NCBI GenBank assembly: GCA_032164245.1
Contig: JAVMKO010000005.1
Coordinates: 46,702,193-46,766,192 of the forward strand
Direction of reading: 5' to 3'
From: Sternotherus odoratus
Lineage: Eukaryota > Chordata > Testudines > Kinosternidae
DNA: 64,000 nucleotides
Shown here: piece after piece, positions 11,178-22,447 of the stretch
How positions within the stretch are numbered: position 1 is the stretch's first letter
Layout: each line of letters begins with the position of its first letter
Translations under genes and position numbers: made by a program
Notes under the pieces: generated by a model
The model's input: the letters and a program-made list of their open reading frames with translations, nothing else
The model's database searches: none
What the model was told of the DNA's origin: nothing

Positions 11178-11718
11178 TCTAGCTGCAGGCAATGGGTTAT
11201 CTGTAGGGCCCTACCAAATTCACAGCCATGAAAAACATGTCACTGACCATAAAATCAGATCTTTTGTGTGGTTTCCCCCCATACTATATAGATTTCACAG
11301 GGGAGACCAGCATTTCTCACTTTCCCACTGGCACACACAGCTGTTACCTAGCCTTGTTCCTGCTCTCCTATCCTCAAGACTCAGGGGAGGGGAATGAGGA
11401 GCAGCTGTGGTGGCCAAAGGCAGCTGCTTCTTCATACCAGTCTCATATGTGACATCTCCACCTCAGTCAGCCCATTAGCTCAAAGCTTCTGCTCAGAGCC
11501 ACCAGCACTAGGCATAAACAGACTAAGCAATTAGGGTCCAGAGCAGCTCCAGACAGCTCCCTATTCACTTTTTATTATGTGTTGAGAGGCACAAATATTC
11601 CTGCTTAGGGCCTCCAATGGGCTAGTACTACCTCTGCTGGTAGATGCCACTGTAGGCTCTCCCATCCTAAATACAAGGAGACCTATACAGCTTTCCTGTC
11701 TTGGAATCCCTGTACAAA

Positions 11719-11891
11719 CATAGAATCTGAGAGTTGGAAGGGACCTCAGGAGATCATCTAGTCCAACCCCCTGCTCAAAGCAGGACCAATCACATTTTTG
11801 CCCCATATTCCTAATTGGCCCCCTCAAACATTGAGCTCACAACCCTTTGTTTAGAAGGCCAATGCTCAAACCACTGAGCTATCCCTCCCCC
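11719..11891 (-). repeat. tRNA-derived SINE with CR1-like tail (turtle type)
   Basis: On the minus strand the order is a tRNA-like head, a short linker and a LINE-like tail. The head contains an A box (TAGCTCAGTGG) within 11863-11881 and a degraded B box near 11831-11842. The tail runs TTTGAGCAGGGGGTTGGACT then AGATGATCTCCTGAGGTCCC and ends TTCTATG. The tail is the same sequence that ends the CR1 copies at 29118 and 36743. This is the arrangement known for the cryptodiran turtle pol III/SINE, which uses the CR1 machinery for mobilisation. No target duplication is visible. Confidence 0.85.
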
Positions 11892-11946
11892 ACATGCTAG
11901 AGAGAGAAGGGAAAACCATGGGCATCTATAAAATGGACCCCTCACT

Positions 11947-12491
11947 CAGGGCCGGCGACAGGGGGGGACAAGGGGGACAACTGTACCGGGCCCTGGACTT
12001 CAGGGGGGGGCCCTGAAGTCCGGGGCGGGCCCGGTACGCAGCTGTACCCCCTTGTCGCCGGGCCTGCACAGCAAGGCCCGGCTCCGGGCAGCCGCTGCAG
12101 CACTCATCAGCCCCCTCCCCCGGCCCCCAGCAGCCTCCCCCGCCCCCCTCTACTTCTCCCAGCTGGGCAACGCGGAGCCCCAGCACACAGCGGCTCTGCG
12201 CCCCCAGAGGGGGAGAGTGCATGCGGGGGGAGGGGGGCATGTCCTGCCTCTGCCTGGAGCGGGGGCTGCTGGGCTCCCTCCTCCCCGCCCAGCAGCATTA
12301 GCGGGCGCCAGGGAGCAAGCCGGTCACGCTGGCGGGGGGCACCGTGCCCCTTGCGTGGTCAGAACAGGGCCGGGGGGGGCCCCGCGGGCAGCGGGAGACC
12401 GGCCGGGGCCCGCAGGCGGCGGGAGACCGGCCGGGGGGGGGGCCACAAACGATCAGTGTATGGGGCCCCAAAATTTCTGTCACCGGCCCTG
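11947..12491. mobile_element. hAT-type element, GC-rich family, copy 1
   Basis: 545 bp with ends CAGGGCCGGCGACAGG and TGTCACCGGCCCTG (inverted). It is flanked by a perfect 8-bp duplication, CCCTCACT, at 11939-11946 and 12492-12499, the length made by hAT transposases. Just inside the left end is a palindrome built on gtaccgggccctggacttca and its complement. The right third has GC-rich units of the type cgcgggcagcgggagaccgg. There is no transposase; open frames inside are compositional. Confidence 0.9.
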
Positions 12492-12656
12492 CCCTCACTT
12501 AGTGTCCAAATGCTCAGTGAGGGTTGGGCCTGGCTCTGCAGCATGGCATCAAGCTAGAACTTTACACAAACTTTACACAGCCCTAAATACCCAGAGTCTC
12601 TAATAGTTGCTGAATTTTACAATGAAGGTAGGCTTCAGGCAGAAGTCACAGGGGCT

Positions 12657-12935
12657 GGCCCTCTGAGGGGTCAGGCACCAGCCTCCTGCAACAAACTCAC
12701 TGAGGAGAATGAGCCAACTCAGATCAGCCTAGGGCTGGTTCATGGGATGATTAGCTGGGTGTCGTTAATTTATGAAGGGGGCACTCCTAATCCTTGCAGG
12801 CCCTGGTGTCTGGGTAGTACTTAACTACCACCCAGCTACCCAGCCCATTAACCATCCCCAGGTGGATCTGGGTTGGCTTATTCTCCTTAACGGAGCTTGT
12901 CACAGGGAGGCTGGTGCCTGACCCTTCAGAGGGCC
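12657..12935. repeat. Fold-back inverted repeat
   Basis: The arm 12657-12687 (ggccctctgaggggtcaggc...) pairs with 12905-12935 (...gcctgacccttcagagggcc) with one mismatch in about 30. An inner block 12701-12732 (gaggagaatgagccaactca) pairs with 12858-12892 (gggttggcttattctcctta). The middle, 12733-12857, is unpaired. It looks like a fold-back transposon, but no superfamily signature or target duplication was found. Confidence 0.75.
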
Positions 12936-14767
12936 CCCCCACGTGACAGCGAGCGTCCCCACTTTCAGCAAGTGGTCATGAGAGGGGTAATTGGCTTCCC
13001 CAGAGTAGTTCTGGGATGGAGCCATGAACCACTCCTCCCCACTTCCTGTTCTAGTTGCCAGAGTTTTTTCCCTGCTCTGGTGTGAGGTAGTGAAATAATG
13101 GCAGTAAGTGCCCAGCTGCAGTCCTGGGAGAAGACTCACTTTAGTTGCACTGAATCCTACCTCATGCTAAAAATGCACCTTTTGTAATCTGTCCTGCAAC
13201 ACCCCTGGATCTCTCCTGCATAGATGCTGGCAGTAGTGGCAGAAGTCAGCAATGGTGCAGGCAGGCGGGCACTGTGTAAAGCTTCTTCCCAGCCCCAGGT
13301 ACAGCTCAGCTGATGCATGCATCTCAATCCTGACTCACACCTCACGTCTATTACAGCCCTCAGTCTTGGCTTGCAGTTTGCCCTGCTGCTCCAGCCCTGG
13401 TCCTTGCCTGAACTCAGGGGGACAATGTTGGGGTCATGGTGTGATGTGAACTGATGTCAGCAAAACACTAGGCTGAAAGCCATCTGAGACTTCTCTAACT
13501 TTGTTCTGAATATGGATTTGACTCCAGATTGCTAGGGGTGAAAGTCCTAATCCAATGCACAACCCCCACCTTCCCTGTTCTCACCTCTTACGCTCACATT
13601 AGTACATATTAGGTTTCCAGCTAGGTCAGATTAAGTCACCATTAATCTCAGTTTCAGATACTCCCTCTTCCTGAGACCCTCATGTGCCAAACTGGAGCTC
13701 CCAACACAGTCAGTCCCTGAGAATATACCCCGTCTCCTCTGGGTAATTCTCTGACAGCCACAGGGGCTAATTAACTCATCGTGGGTCTATGAGCTAAAGT
13801 CCAGGTCAGGCTTTCACTTGGGCTGGTAACCTACCCACTTTGCAGTGTGGACCCAACCATTTGATTGCCCTCCAGCACCTTCCCCCAATTCCTCCTGTTT
13901 GCCCAGAAGGAGAGACAAGTTCTCCCCAAATGCTCTGGGAAAGAATCACACACATCAGGTTACCGCTGCACAGAAAGCCATGAGCTCTGACCCTCGAAGT
14001 CCTAACGACACACCTGGGAGAGTGCAGTACCACTGAGGACACTAACTCAGGGAGGGCTTCAGAGCATGGCTGCTCACACCCAGCCTAGGCTAATATTGGG
14101 AGCTCTGACACTGGTGCAAATCACCTGAGCTGCACCATGACTCATTCACAAAGGTCCTTTGGGAAGTTACCCTCACCCCTGCTGGTGGCTGCTAGGCAGG
14201 TGAGTGAAGTCTTGTTGCCCCTGGATCCAGTCCTGTTGGTTCTGCCTCAGAGCCCCCAGTGGAACATGCACTACAAGCTCTGGTCCCAGGACACAGTGGT
14301 CCAGCTGGCTTAGGACAAATGTGAACAGAGCTGGCATAAGGATACATTTATTTTACTTTGATTTTGTTCCATCTTTCCCAATGACAGAGCTGCCTCTCAT
14401 TGTGTTAGGTTCCCCCACTCTCTCTGTCCCAGCAGACCATTGGGATGTACTAGCTCTAGAACCACGTACCAACGGGGCATGCAGGAGCTCTAGTCTCTAC
14501 ATCATCGGACCTGACCAGAAAGCACATTTGGGTTTGGTTTAAGTGATGTTCCAGCCAAACTGTTTTCAGACCCAGTTTGGTTGGCTGATGGAGACGGGGT
14601 TGTTATGTGCTCTCCTCTGAGCTCACTTCTCTGCCTGAAGCGAACCCAGTTTTGCTGACCCAAAACTTTAGATCAGTCTCCCTTAATCTTGGATCAGAAT
14701 TCAAAGGAAGGAGCATGTCTGCTGATGTGGAGACAGCTCAGTGTCTGGGCTAGGGGTTCATAGCTTA
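12936..14767. other. Unassigned non-coding DNA
   Basis: Nothing recognisable: no coding exon, RNA gene or terminal repeat. This lies downstream (3') of SYNPO2L, where the mammalian neighbour is MYOZ1. None of the MYOZ1 signature blocks I could recall appears in the translated frames. Confidence 0.3.
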
Positions 14768-15003
14768 GGCCTGGTCTACACTTAGCACATATGTTAACAT
14801 AGCTGAGGCACTCAGCAGTGTGAAAAATCCAGACCCCTGAGCACCACAGCTATGCTGGCCTAAACTCTGGTAAAGATGGATGAATGCTTCTGTCAACCTA
14901 GCTACGGGAGGTTCCTACAGCAATGGAAAACCCACTTCCGCTGGGGTAGTCTGTGACACAGCTACAGCCCCGTAGCCAGGCCACTGTAGTGCAGTCATGG
15001 CCC
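14768..15003. mobile_element. PIF/Harbinger-type MITE
   Basis: The left end ggcctggtctacact follows TTA. The right end ccactgtagtgcagtcatggccc is its decayed inverted partner (gtagtgtagac.tggcc expected) and precedes TA. The interior has the alternating ctagctacgggagg text common in such elements. The same left end starts the autonomous-derived copy at 62598. Confidence 0.55.
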
Positions 15004-15174
15004 TAGTCCTTGGAGGTCACTTTGGGAGGTGGGGGAAGGAGAGCTGTGAATTCAATGGTGGTGACCCTACTTCCAACACTTAGCTTCAGCAGCCTGCAGG
15101 GGGCCTGCTTTCTCCTGCCTGCAGGATCAGGCTAGGAAAGCAGCTGAAACAAGAGGGAGGGAGCAAGGCTGAAG

Positions 15175-15587
15175 CAGGGCCGGCGACAGGGGGGTACTAC
15201 GGGTACAGCTGTACCGGGCCCCCCGACTTTAGGGCCCCCCCGGTACACAGCTGTACCCGTTGTCGTCCCCCCTTGTCGCCGGACCTGGAGAGCGGGGAAG
15301 GGGCGGGGAGGCGGCGCGGCTCTCCTCCGGACGAGCGCACCTGGCCCCGGCAGGAGCAGTGAGCCCGGCTGGCGGCAGCAGCGCTGTCCGGGGGAGGGGA
15401 GGGGCGGGGAGAAAGGGCGGCTCACGCCGCTCTCGCTCCCGCCAGCTGACAGCTGGCGGGGGTGGGGGGAGCGCCGGCTGGGGGGGGGGGCATCCGCTTT
15501 TGGTTGGCCTGGGGGGGGCCCGGCTGGCCTGGGGGGGCCCCCAAACTATCAGAGTAGGGGGCCCCCAAATTTCTGTCGCCAGCCCTG
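15175..15587. mobile_element. hAT-type element, GC-rich family, copy 2
   Basis: 413 bp with ends CAGGGCCGGCGACAGG and TGTCGCCAGCCCTG, and a perfect 8-bp duplication GGCTGAAG at 15167-15174 and 15588-15595. The left subterminal palindrome (tacagctgtaccgggccccc paired with the text up to tacacagctgtaccc) is kept. The GC-rich payload differs from the other copies and carries runs of G. It lies about 1.4 kb beyond the predicted SYNPO2L poly(A) signal. Confidence 0.9.
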
Positions 15588-16980
15588 GGCTGAAGAGCAG
15601 GAAGGCAGACTGCAGGCAATGTGCAACCCAGCTCTCAGCAGGCACTCACCCCCTCATGGCCCTTGCTGATACCCTGCCTGGCTACTGGAGGAAGGGAGTG
15701 GTCCCTTGTCACATGCCCTTGCTGTAGGGAAGAGACCACGCGCAGCTCATGTGGCTGAGGCCATCTGACCCTAAACCAAGCCACTAAAGGAATGACTAAC
15801 CACCTATCCCCAGTGCCGGCGGGGGAGAGCTATGCAGGGGAGTCTGGGCGACTGATGCTTCCCAGGGGATTTGAGGCTATTCTGTACCTATCAAACCCTC
15901 CGGAGAAGCTCTAACTGGGTTAATATGACTCCTCATGCACTAGTCCTCTTCTCCCCCTTGCCTCCAGCTGGGCTGGGTCAGCCCACGTGAGGGGCCAACC
16001 TTCCCCCGCTGGGCAAAGAGTCCCCAGGGGAACTTCACATCGCTCATCGCCTCCACTCCAGCAGCCACAAATCCTGCCAGAGCAGAGACTGACCCAAAAA
16101 GCTGGTGTGTGGATCTAAAGTCAGCCCTGCACTCTCCCACAGAACCATCTCTCCCACATACAGCGTCTGAACTAACCAGTCAGTAGCTGGGCCTCGCTTT
16201 GCTCCTCTGACTTCCCAAGAAACCCCCCCTTCCCTCTCACATTCCTCCAGACTTACCAGTGGCCCACATCGACCTTTCAGCCCCCCCCCCCTCCAGCTGC
16301 TTGGAGCCAGCTGGGATCACCTCCCTGGGTGAAGGGCGCCGGGAAGCTGAAAATCCCAGTGGGGGGACCCCGCTGGCTCCTCAAACGCAGCCCTGGCTGC
16401 TGGAAAAGCATGTGCGCTCCATGGCTGTCCTGAGCTGTGAGTCTGAGCAGATGCCCACATCCCCTTCCCATCCCAGTGTCCCCTGAAGCACCTACTGCTC
16501 TCCTGCAGAGGGAGGCCTGGGGGACGCTGTCTCATTTCTCACTTCACGGTGGTGGGGGGCACCCCTGGGTTCCAGTCATGTCTCTGCCACTCACTTCCCA
16601 TGTGGGCCTGGGTGGGAACCTTCTGCGTGCAGTGCCTTGTTGTCTGTAGCGATGGGATGGCACCTTCCTTACTGGGGAACTGAACGGGTTAACAGAGTCT
16701 TGTTTCTAAAGCCCACTGGAGATTAAGAGTGCTACCCACCCCTTAGTATGACAGTCTGCCCTCCCATTCCCCTGGCCCCAGAGCTTGGGTTCCATTGCCA
16801 TGCAGCTGTGGGCAGAAGCAGGCTGGAGACTATCACCCTCTCTCTGCGTTCCTCTTGAGTCCTCTGGCTCTAGCCACAGCTGGAAAAACTCGTAGTGATG
16901 TTGCCAGGCTGAAAACAAAGGGTCTGGGGGGCCAGAAGGGAGTCGTCCCCCCCTTCTGCCTTTTCCTTCACACGCCCCAA

Positions 16981-16986
16981 TTTATT
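16981..16986 (-). terminator. SYNPO2L: Candidate SYNPO2L polyadenylation signal
   Basis: The minus strand reads AATAAA here, 92 bases beyond the stop codon at 17078, followed by gcgtgtg, a G/T-rich element. This would give a very short 3' untranslated region. Later signals may be used as well, so this is a candidate only. Confidence 0.4.
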
Positions 16987-17077
16987 GAGCTCACTTTAAA
17001 GAAAACCCAAGGAAGCTATCTCAGTCGGACACCCGGTCATGCCCACGGGAGAGAGGGATGGGGGGACAGCTCTTGGT

Positions 17078-19398
17078 TCACTGGTGCCCAGAGCCTGGCC
17101 TCCACACATGCGCCTGCATCCCAGTTTTGGCTGCTGAGAACCTGGGTCTAGCTACCTGGAACCCAGAGGAGGAGGCTGGGTGTGTGGGAGTCCCTTGGCC
17201 CACCTGACTGAGCTCTGGGGAGCTTTGGTACAGCTTTGGGGCCTGGCTGACACTGGCCTGGAAAGGGGCAGGGGTGGAGGGTGCAGAGGAGGTCATGTCC
17301 GTCCTCCACACTGGCTCGTCCAGCGTGGTGGCGGAGCGGGGAGTGAGGACTGTGGGTGCCAGGCTGCTCAAAGTGGGCATGGGAGCAGGTGTGGAGAACC
17401 GCCGGACCTCATAGGTTCTGGCTGTTTTTACAGGCGCCTGCTTGGCTGGGGTAAAAGACAAGCTGGACTGCTGGGCTGGCTGGGGAGTAGGGTTCTGTGT
17501 GTCAGTGCTTGAGGGCTCCCCAAAACAGAACATGGCCGACTTTAGCTGGTAGGGTTGGTGGCGCATGAAATCAATGGCCTTGATTCCCGATTTCTGGCTG
17601 GTTGTTTTTTTCACTTTGCTCTCTGCTTTGCTAGCCTGAGACTTGCTTGCTGCCAGAGGGTAGAAGGGGGAATGCAAGGGGTTGTAAGCTATTGGAGGTG
17701 GGGCACGGATGTTGGAAGAATACTTCCAGGATGATGGTAGAGATGGAGTGGGTGAGGGGGCCCTGGGCTTGGAGTCTGGCCTTGGTACTGCCTCCACCAC
17801 AAACTTGTCCATGCGGCTCTGTCGCTTGGCGAAAAGCTCTGCCCCTTTGCCCTTCAGCTGTGGCATGTCATGGGCACCGTTTACTAGTCGAGCAGAGGCA
17901 CCTTGCTGCTGAGGCTTAGGAGCCACTGGGGGAGGGGCCTTGCGGCCTGAGGACTGCATGAAGTTGCAGGCCTCAGCTCCTAGACTGAGGAAGTCCTCCT
18001 CAGGCCCAGACTCAAAGCCCACCCCTGGGTGGTCGCCTTTGGGTTTCTCATCCAGGTTCTGCACCAGAGACAGAAGCTCGGGGTTGGGTGAATTCTTCTT
18101 CTTCTCTTCTATGGTATTGAACATGGGCTTTTTGCTGCCCCGCCGGCGAGCCTCCTGCAAGATGCCAGTTCGGGGGGCTGGCACCGAAATCCGCTGCTCC
18201 CTGGATGTTAAGGGCTCAGAAGCAGGTCGTGGAGTAGCTGGGGAGGCAACAGGATATGGCTGGCTTGGTAGCAGAGAGCTGCTCACCACACTGGGTTGCT
18301 GCAGCGTTGGACTGATATACAAGGAGGAAGAAGCTGTCCCTTGTGGTTGAGGTGTTGCTACCATGCCCGCTGGCTTAGAGGGAGTGGTTAGCACTATGGA
18401 AGCTGTGGAGGTCATGGCTGGGTTTGTGGGAGTCTTATTATCAGGAGCACTTCTGCCTGCAGCTGGCTGTGATACCCCCGCTGGTGTTGGCCTGCCAGGT
18501 GCTGGAATATACAGAGAGGATGAGGAGCTTGCTGGACCATTGTGTGCCATCGCTGGTGCAACGGGAGGTGGCACAGGAGTTACTGGTGAGAAAGGTGGAG
18601 TAGTGGAGCTCTGCCCCCTCAGACTGCCACCGCGCTTCTTGGGAGCCAAAGGCCTGAAGATGACAGAGGAAGTCACAGGACGCTGCCCCAAAAAGCCAGG
18701 AACGAAGGGCCGTGCGGATCTGTTGAAGAGCCCATCTGTGCCTGGAGACGGCTGGGCACCTCCTCCAATGCTGCCCAGTGGAGACTGGACCTGAGTAGAG
18801 GTAGATGATGGCAGCTTGCTGGGTAACTGCACCGCTTCCACATGGATACTCAGTGGGGCCATGTTGGCTGTCTGTGGAGCAGGCACTTCCCCGTTCACCA
18901 TGCTCTGCTTTGGTGTGACACCTGGTGGTGGCTGATGGCTCTCTAGCTTCTGAGCTGGGGCTTTCTCCACCACATACTGACCAGCCCTCTCCCTCTGCTG
19001 CTCAAATAACCGTGCTCCTTTGCCGCAGGCTTCACTAAGACCCTGCTGCGTCTGCCCCAGCTGCTGCTCAGACTCCAGCTTGGGCTTTTCAATGTTCAGG
19101 TAAGTGTTGTCCCAGTCTGAGTGGTTGGTTAAGCTTCGGGCATCTGAGAAGCCTTCCTCATCAAACTCTGACTCGCTGGTTGGGAAGACCCCATCCTCCT
19201 CCTCATAACAACGGTCCTCATCAACACTCCCAAAGCTGACCAAGGTGTACTTCTTAGCCCTCTGTCTCCGCTTCTTGAACATCAGCACGCCCTTGGAGTG
19301 GGGGTTTGGCGCATCCGTCAGCAGGGACGCAATGGTCCTGCATTTGGTTTTGGCTTCTTTCACATTCTTCTCCTGTGTGCTCTCACTGCGGTGCAGCT
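17078..19398 (-). CDS. SYNPO2L: Synaptopodin 2-like, last coding exon
   Basis: This large exon encodes about 772 residues and the stop (TGA at 17078-17080). The acceptor is cttgcag|AGCTGC, so the exon starts at 19398. Its first two bases finish a Lys codon begun in the previous exon (A|AG). Visible blocks: KNVKEAKTKCRTIASLL near the start; the basic FKKRRQRAKKYTLVSFG at about residues 40-56; a first GKGARLFEQQRERAGQYVVE at about 125-145; the related GKGAELFAKRQSRMDKFVVE at about 516-535; APPPVAPKP; RAPPPIAYNPL at about 565; FMRHQPYQLKSAMFCF at about 612-627; and the C-terminus GFQVARPRFSA..TGMQAHVWRPG.GHQ. These match SYNPO2L rather than SYNPO or SYNPO2. The family binds actin and alpha-actinin at the Z-disc; SYNPO2L works in heart and skeletal muscle. 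The exon is free of frameshifts. In-frame bases upstream of 19398 are intron. Confidence 0.97.
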
Positions 19399-20163
19399 CT
19401 GCAAGGGACAAAAGGAGGCAAGGTCAGGGCTCCATAGAGGACCGGGCTTACAAAGCTTTGACAACAACTGGACTGAGTGTTTCTGGGGTCCACAATATGA
19501 GAGTCACTCCCACCTCACCCCTGACGAGAACGTTAGGAAAAAATGACTTAAACATAATGAAAATGGCAGCCCTTTGTTCTTCCATGCACACACTGTGGGA
19601 TGGACGTCCCCAGGAATCCCCACCTACTGCGAGGGACCCTCACCTTCTGGACAGCCAGCCTGTGACAGGGGTCAGAGATGGCTCAGTCCCTGTAACCTGC
19701 TCAGACCCAGTGCTTTCTCTCAGCAGAGATGGCCACAGGTCTGACTGAATTTCCTAGGGGGTTGTGTTATGGATGTATGTCTGCAAAAAATTGTTCCTGT
19801 TACTCATCAGAATATTTCACCGAGTCTAAATCCCCCACTTTGCAATTTGCATCAGGGTGGAGCAGCTTGTGATCACCCCTGGGAAGCCCTGCTGGGAGGG
19901 CTGGCCAGAGACATGTTCCTCCCTTTTCAGAGTCCTGCTTCCCAGTGCTCCCAAGAATGCAGCAACCACTAAGGTGAGCAGGCCCCGCCCAGCTGTGCAA
20001 GAGCAGGAAAAGGTCTTGCTTCCCCCTCCCTAGCCCCTCTTGGGCTGCTTGTGAACTAGGCTGGACAGTGTCAGTGCTGAGTGCTGTGGAGATACTGTGT
20101 GTGCACATTCCCCGCCCCCTGAAAAGTGCAATAAGGACAGCACAAAACCTGCAGCCGTGAGAG
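19399..20163. other. SYNPO2L intron 3, exon-proximal part
   Basis: Intronic sequence upstream of the last exon, including the pyrimidine-rich acceptor region just beyond 19398. No other gene or repeat boundary is recognised before the hAT duplication at 20156. Confidence 0.5.
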
Positions 20164-21564
20164 CAGGGCCGGCAACAGGGGGGTACTACAAGTAGAGCTG
20201 TACCGGGCCCCGGACTTAAGGGTGGCTCCCTTAAGTCCGGGGCCCGGTACACAGGGGGCGGCGCGAGACGGTTCCCGGGGATTCCCTGCTCGCGCCGCTG
20301 CCATGGGGGAGCCGCTGCCGCCGTGAGCTGGTGGGGGCAGGAGGGGCCTGGGCCAGGCTGCTCGGCTCCGTCGGTGCCTGTGGGTGCCTGTGGGTGCCCC
20401 AGGGAGCTCGGAGCGGGCTCAGCCTTACCCTGCCGTTGCTTTGGGGCTTCTCCCACTTTGGAGACCTTAGGAGCTGGGGTCTCAGCCTGCTTCCAGCCTG
20501 GGTGTAGGAAACCCAGGCTGGCAGCGGGCTGAGACCTGGGCTGGCAGGAGCCTGGGGGGAAAGCCCAAAGCGGCAGCAGGCTGAGTGCTGAGCCCGCCAC
20601 CGCTTTGGGCTCTCTCCCCAGGCTCCTGCCACCTGCCCCACTCAGCTCCCGCTGACAGCCTGGGTGCAGGGAACCCAGGCTGACAGCGGGAGCAGACTGG
20701 GGCAGGAGGCAGGACCCCGGCTGGCAAGGGGCCAGCGAGGGGAAACCCCAAAGTGGCAGCGGTCTGAGCACTAAGCCTGCCGCTGCTTTGGGGTTTCCCC
20801 CGCTGGCCCCTTGCCAGCTGGGGTCTCAGCCTGCAGCCAGCCTGTGTATAGGAAGCCCAGGCTGGCAGCGGGAGTTGAGACCCCAGCTAGCAGGAGCCTG
20901 CGGGGAAACTCTAATGAGAGCTCAGCCGCTGCCGCCGCTGCTCAGCTCTCTGCCGCTTTAGACTTTCCCCGCAGGCTCCTGTCAACGGGGGGTCTCAGCT
21001 CCCGCTGCCAGCCTGGGCTTCCTACACACAGGCTGGCAGCAGGAGCTGACTGGGGCAGGCAGCAGGACCCCGGCTGGCAGGAGCCTGGGGAGAGAGCCCA
21101 AAGCGGCGGCGGGTTGAGCAGTCAACCTGCCGCCGCTTTGGGGTTTCCCCCGGTGGATCCCTTGCCAGCCGGGTCTCAACTTGCTGCCAGCCTGGCTGCA
21201 GGAAGCCCAGGCTGGCAGCGGGAGCTGAGACCCCTCGCTGACAGGAGGCTGGGTTGGGAGTGGGAGGGGGGAGGAGGTTAGGTTCGGTGGGATGGGCCGG
21301 GACAGGCAGGGCTGGGGGAGGGAAGGTGGTTAGAGATGGGGGGAGGCTGGGTGGGGCGGGGGTAAAGGAAGATCACCCCCAACAGCGGGGTGGGCCAGGC
21401 AGGGGTGGGGAGGGGAGGAGGTTAGGCTGGGGGAGGAGATTAGGTTGCGTGGGCCGGGTCAGGCAGGGGGGGAAGGAGAATAGGCCGGGGGGCCCCCAAC
21501 GATCAGAGTAGGGGGCCCCCAACGATCACAGTAGGGGGCCCCAAAATTTCTGTCGCTGGCCCTG
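20164..21564. mobile_element. hAT-type element, GC-rich family, copy 3 (long)
   Basis: 1401 bp with ends CAGGGCCGGCAACAGG and TGTCGCTGGCCCTG, and a perfect 8-bp duplication CGTGAGAG at 20156-20163 and 21565-21572. Behind the left end is a strong palindrome (ctgtaccgggccccggactt with its complement, about 20190-20252). The middle (about 20440-21240) is built from repeated and inverted 60-110-bp units containing ggggtttccccc, gccagcctgggcttccta and ctggcagcgggagctgagac. The part 21240-21400 is a G-rich block shared with another hAT at 56170-57068. It sits in SYNPO2L intron 3. No transposase; the 323-residue open frame over it is compositional. Confidence 0.9.
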
Positions 21565-21844
21565 CGTGAGAGCAAGTTTCACGCTCTCCCATAACCTCTT
21601 GTTTGTGCCCAGCCAGGACAGAGTCACTGTGCACATGAGCCGGAGTCCCAGCTGCCTGCCCTTCAGAACTGGTCAGCCAGGCCAGAAAGAATCCGTTCGC
21701 ACAGGCTCTCCCATGGCCTTCGCTGCTGGAAAAGCCAACACCTGTCGCGGCCTTGGCCGAAAAACACATGCTAATCATTTTCCATCACCTCTGCCAGCCT
21801 GCTGACCAGCAAAGCCCATGGGATGAGATGGTGTGTTCTCTGCC

Positions 21845-22052
21845 CAGGGCTGGCTCTAACTTTTTTGCTGCCACAAGAAAAAAAAAACAAAAAGCGGCCC
21901 GAGCGCCACTGAAGCAAAAAAAAAAAAGCCCAAAAAAAGGGGGGGGGGGGATTTCTTGGAATGTGCTGGTCCAAGACTGGCCGGAATGCCACCCCTTAAA
22001 ATGTGCCGCCCCAAACACATCCTTCTTCAACCGGTGCTTGGAGACAGCCCTG
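21845..22052. mobile_element. Small hAT-type element
   Basis: 208 bp with ends CAGGGCTGGCTCTAAC and GAGACAGCCCTG (inverted), and a perfect 8-bp duplication TCTCTGCC at 21837-21844 and 22053-22060. The interior has A-runs and a G-run, and gccgccccaaacacatcctt near the right end. This is a different family from the CAGGGCCGGC copies. Confidence 0.9.
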
Positions 22053-22447
22053 TCTCTGCCCAGTGTCCAAGGTGAGGGGGGGGGGGGGAGCTTTAAAAGG
22101 GCCAAGGGTGAACCCAAGGGCAGCTGTGAAAAGAGAGTTCACAGGCACGACTAGAGACTTGGACGCTGAAACCAACAGAAACCTGTCAGAAAAAATAATC
22201 CCCCAGTGATTTCTCGGTCCTTTTTCTTGTTCCTGACCCTTTCCACTGGGGGAAACGACCTTTCCCTGCTTCTTGTCTGCCTTGCATCCCTTTAACAGCA
22301 GCCTCTGCACTTCGAGCAGCACAGGAGAGGTGGCAAAGATGCTCTCAGTAAGCTTCCACCCCCTCGTCAATCAACTGCACGGCACCTTGCCCTGTCCTTT
22401 GAGCTCCAGCATTCCTGCGGCAGAGACACAACACACAATCCTGCTAA

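Noticed and set aside
12052..12603. 183-codon plus-strand open frame.
   Set aside because: Starts within hAT copy 1 and crosses its right end and duplication; no recognisable protein.
1..16980. Search for MYOZ1, the mammalian neighbour of SYNPO2L, downstream of the gene.
   Set aside because: No translated frame showed the calsarcin blocks I could recognise, so no exon is called. Small exons could still be missed by eye.
17180..18794. Plus-strand open frames opposite the SYNPO2L last exon.
   Set aside because: They are antisense shadows of a long, high-GC coding exon and carry no motif.
19800..20771. 323-codon minus-strand open frame.
   Set aside because: It covers the hAT element with exact ends and 8-bp duplication (20164-21564) and has no domain. 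It is a by-product of repetitive GC-rich DNA.
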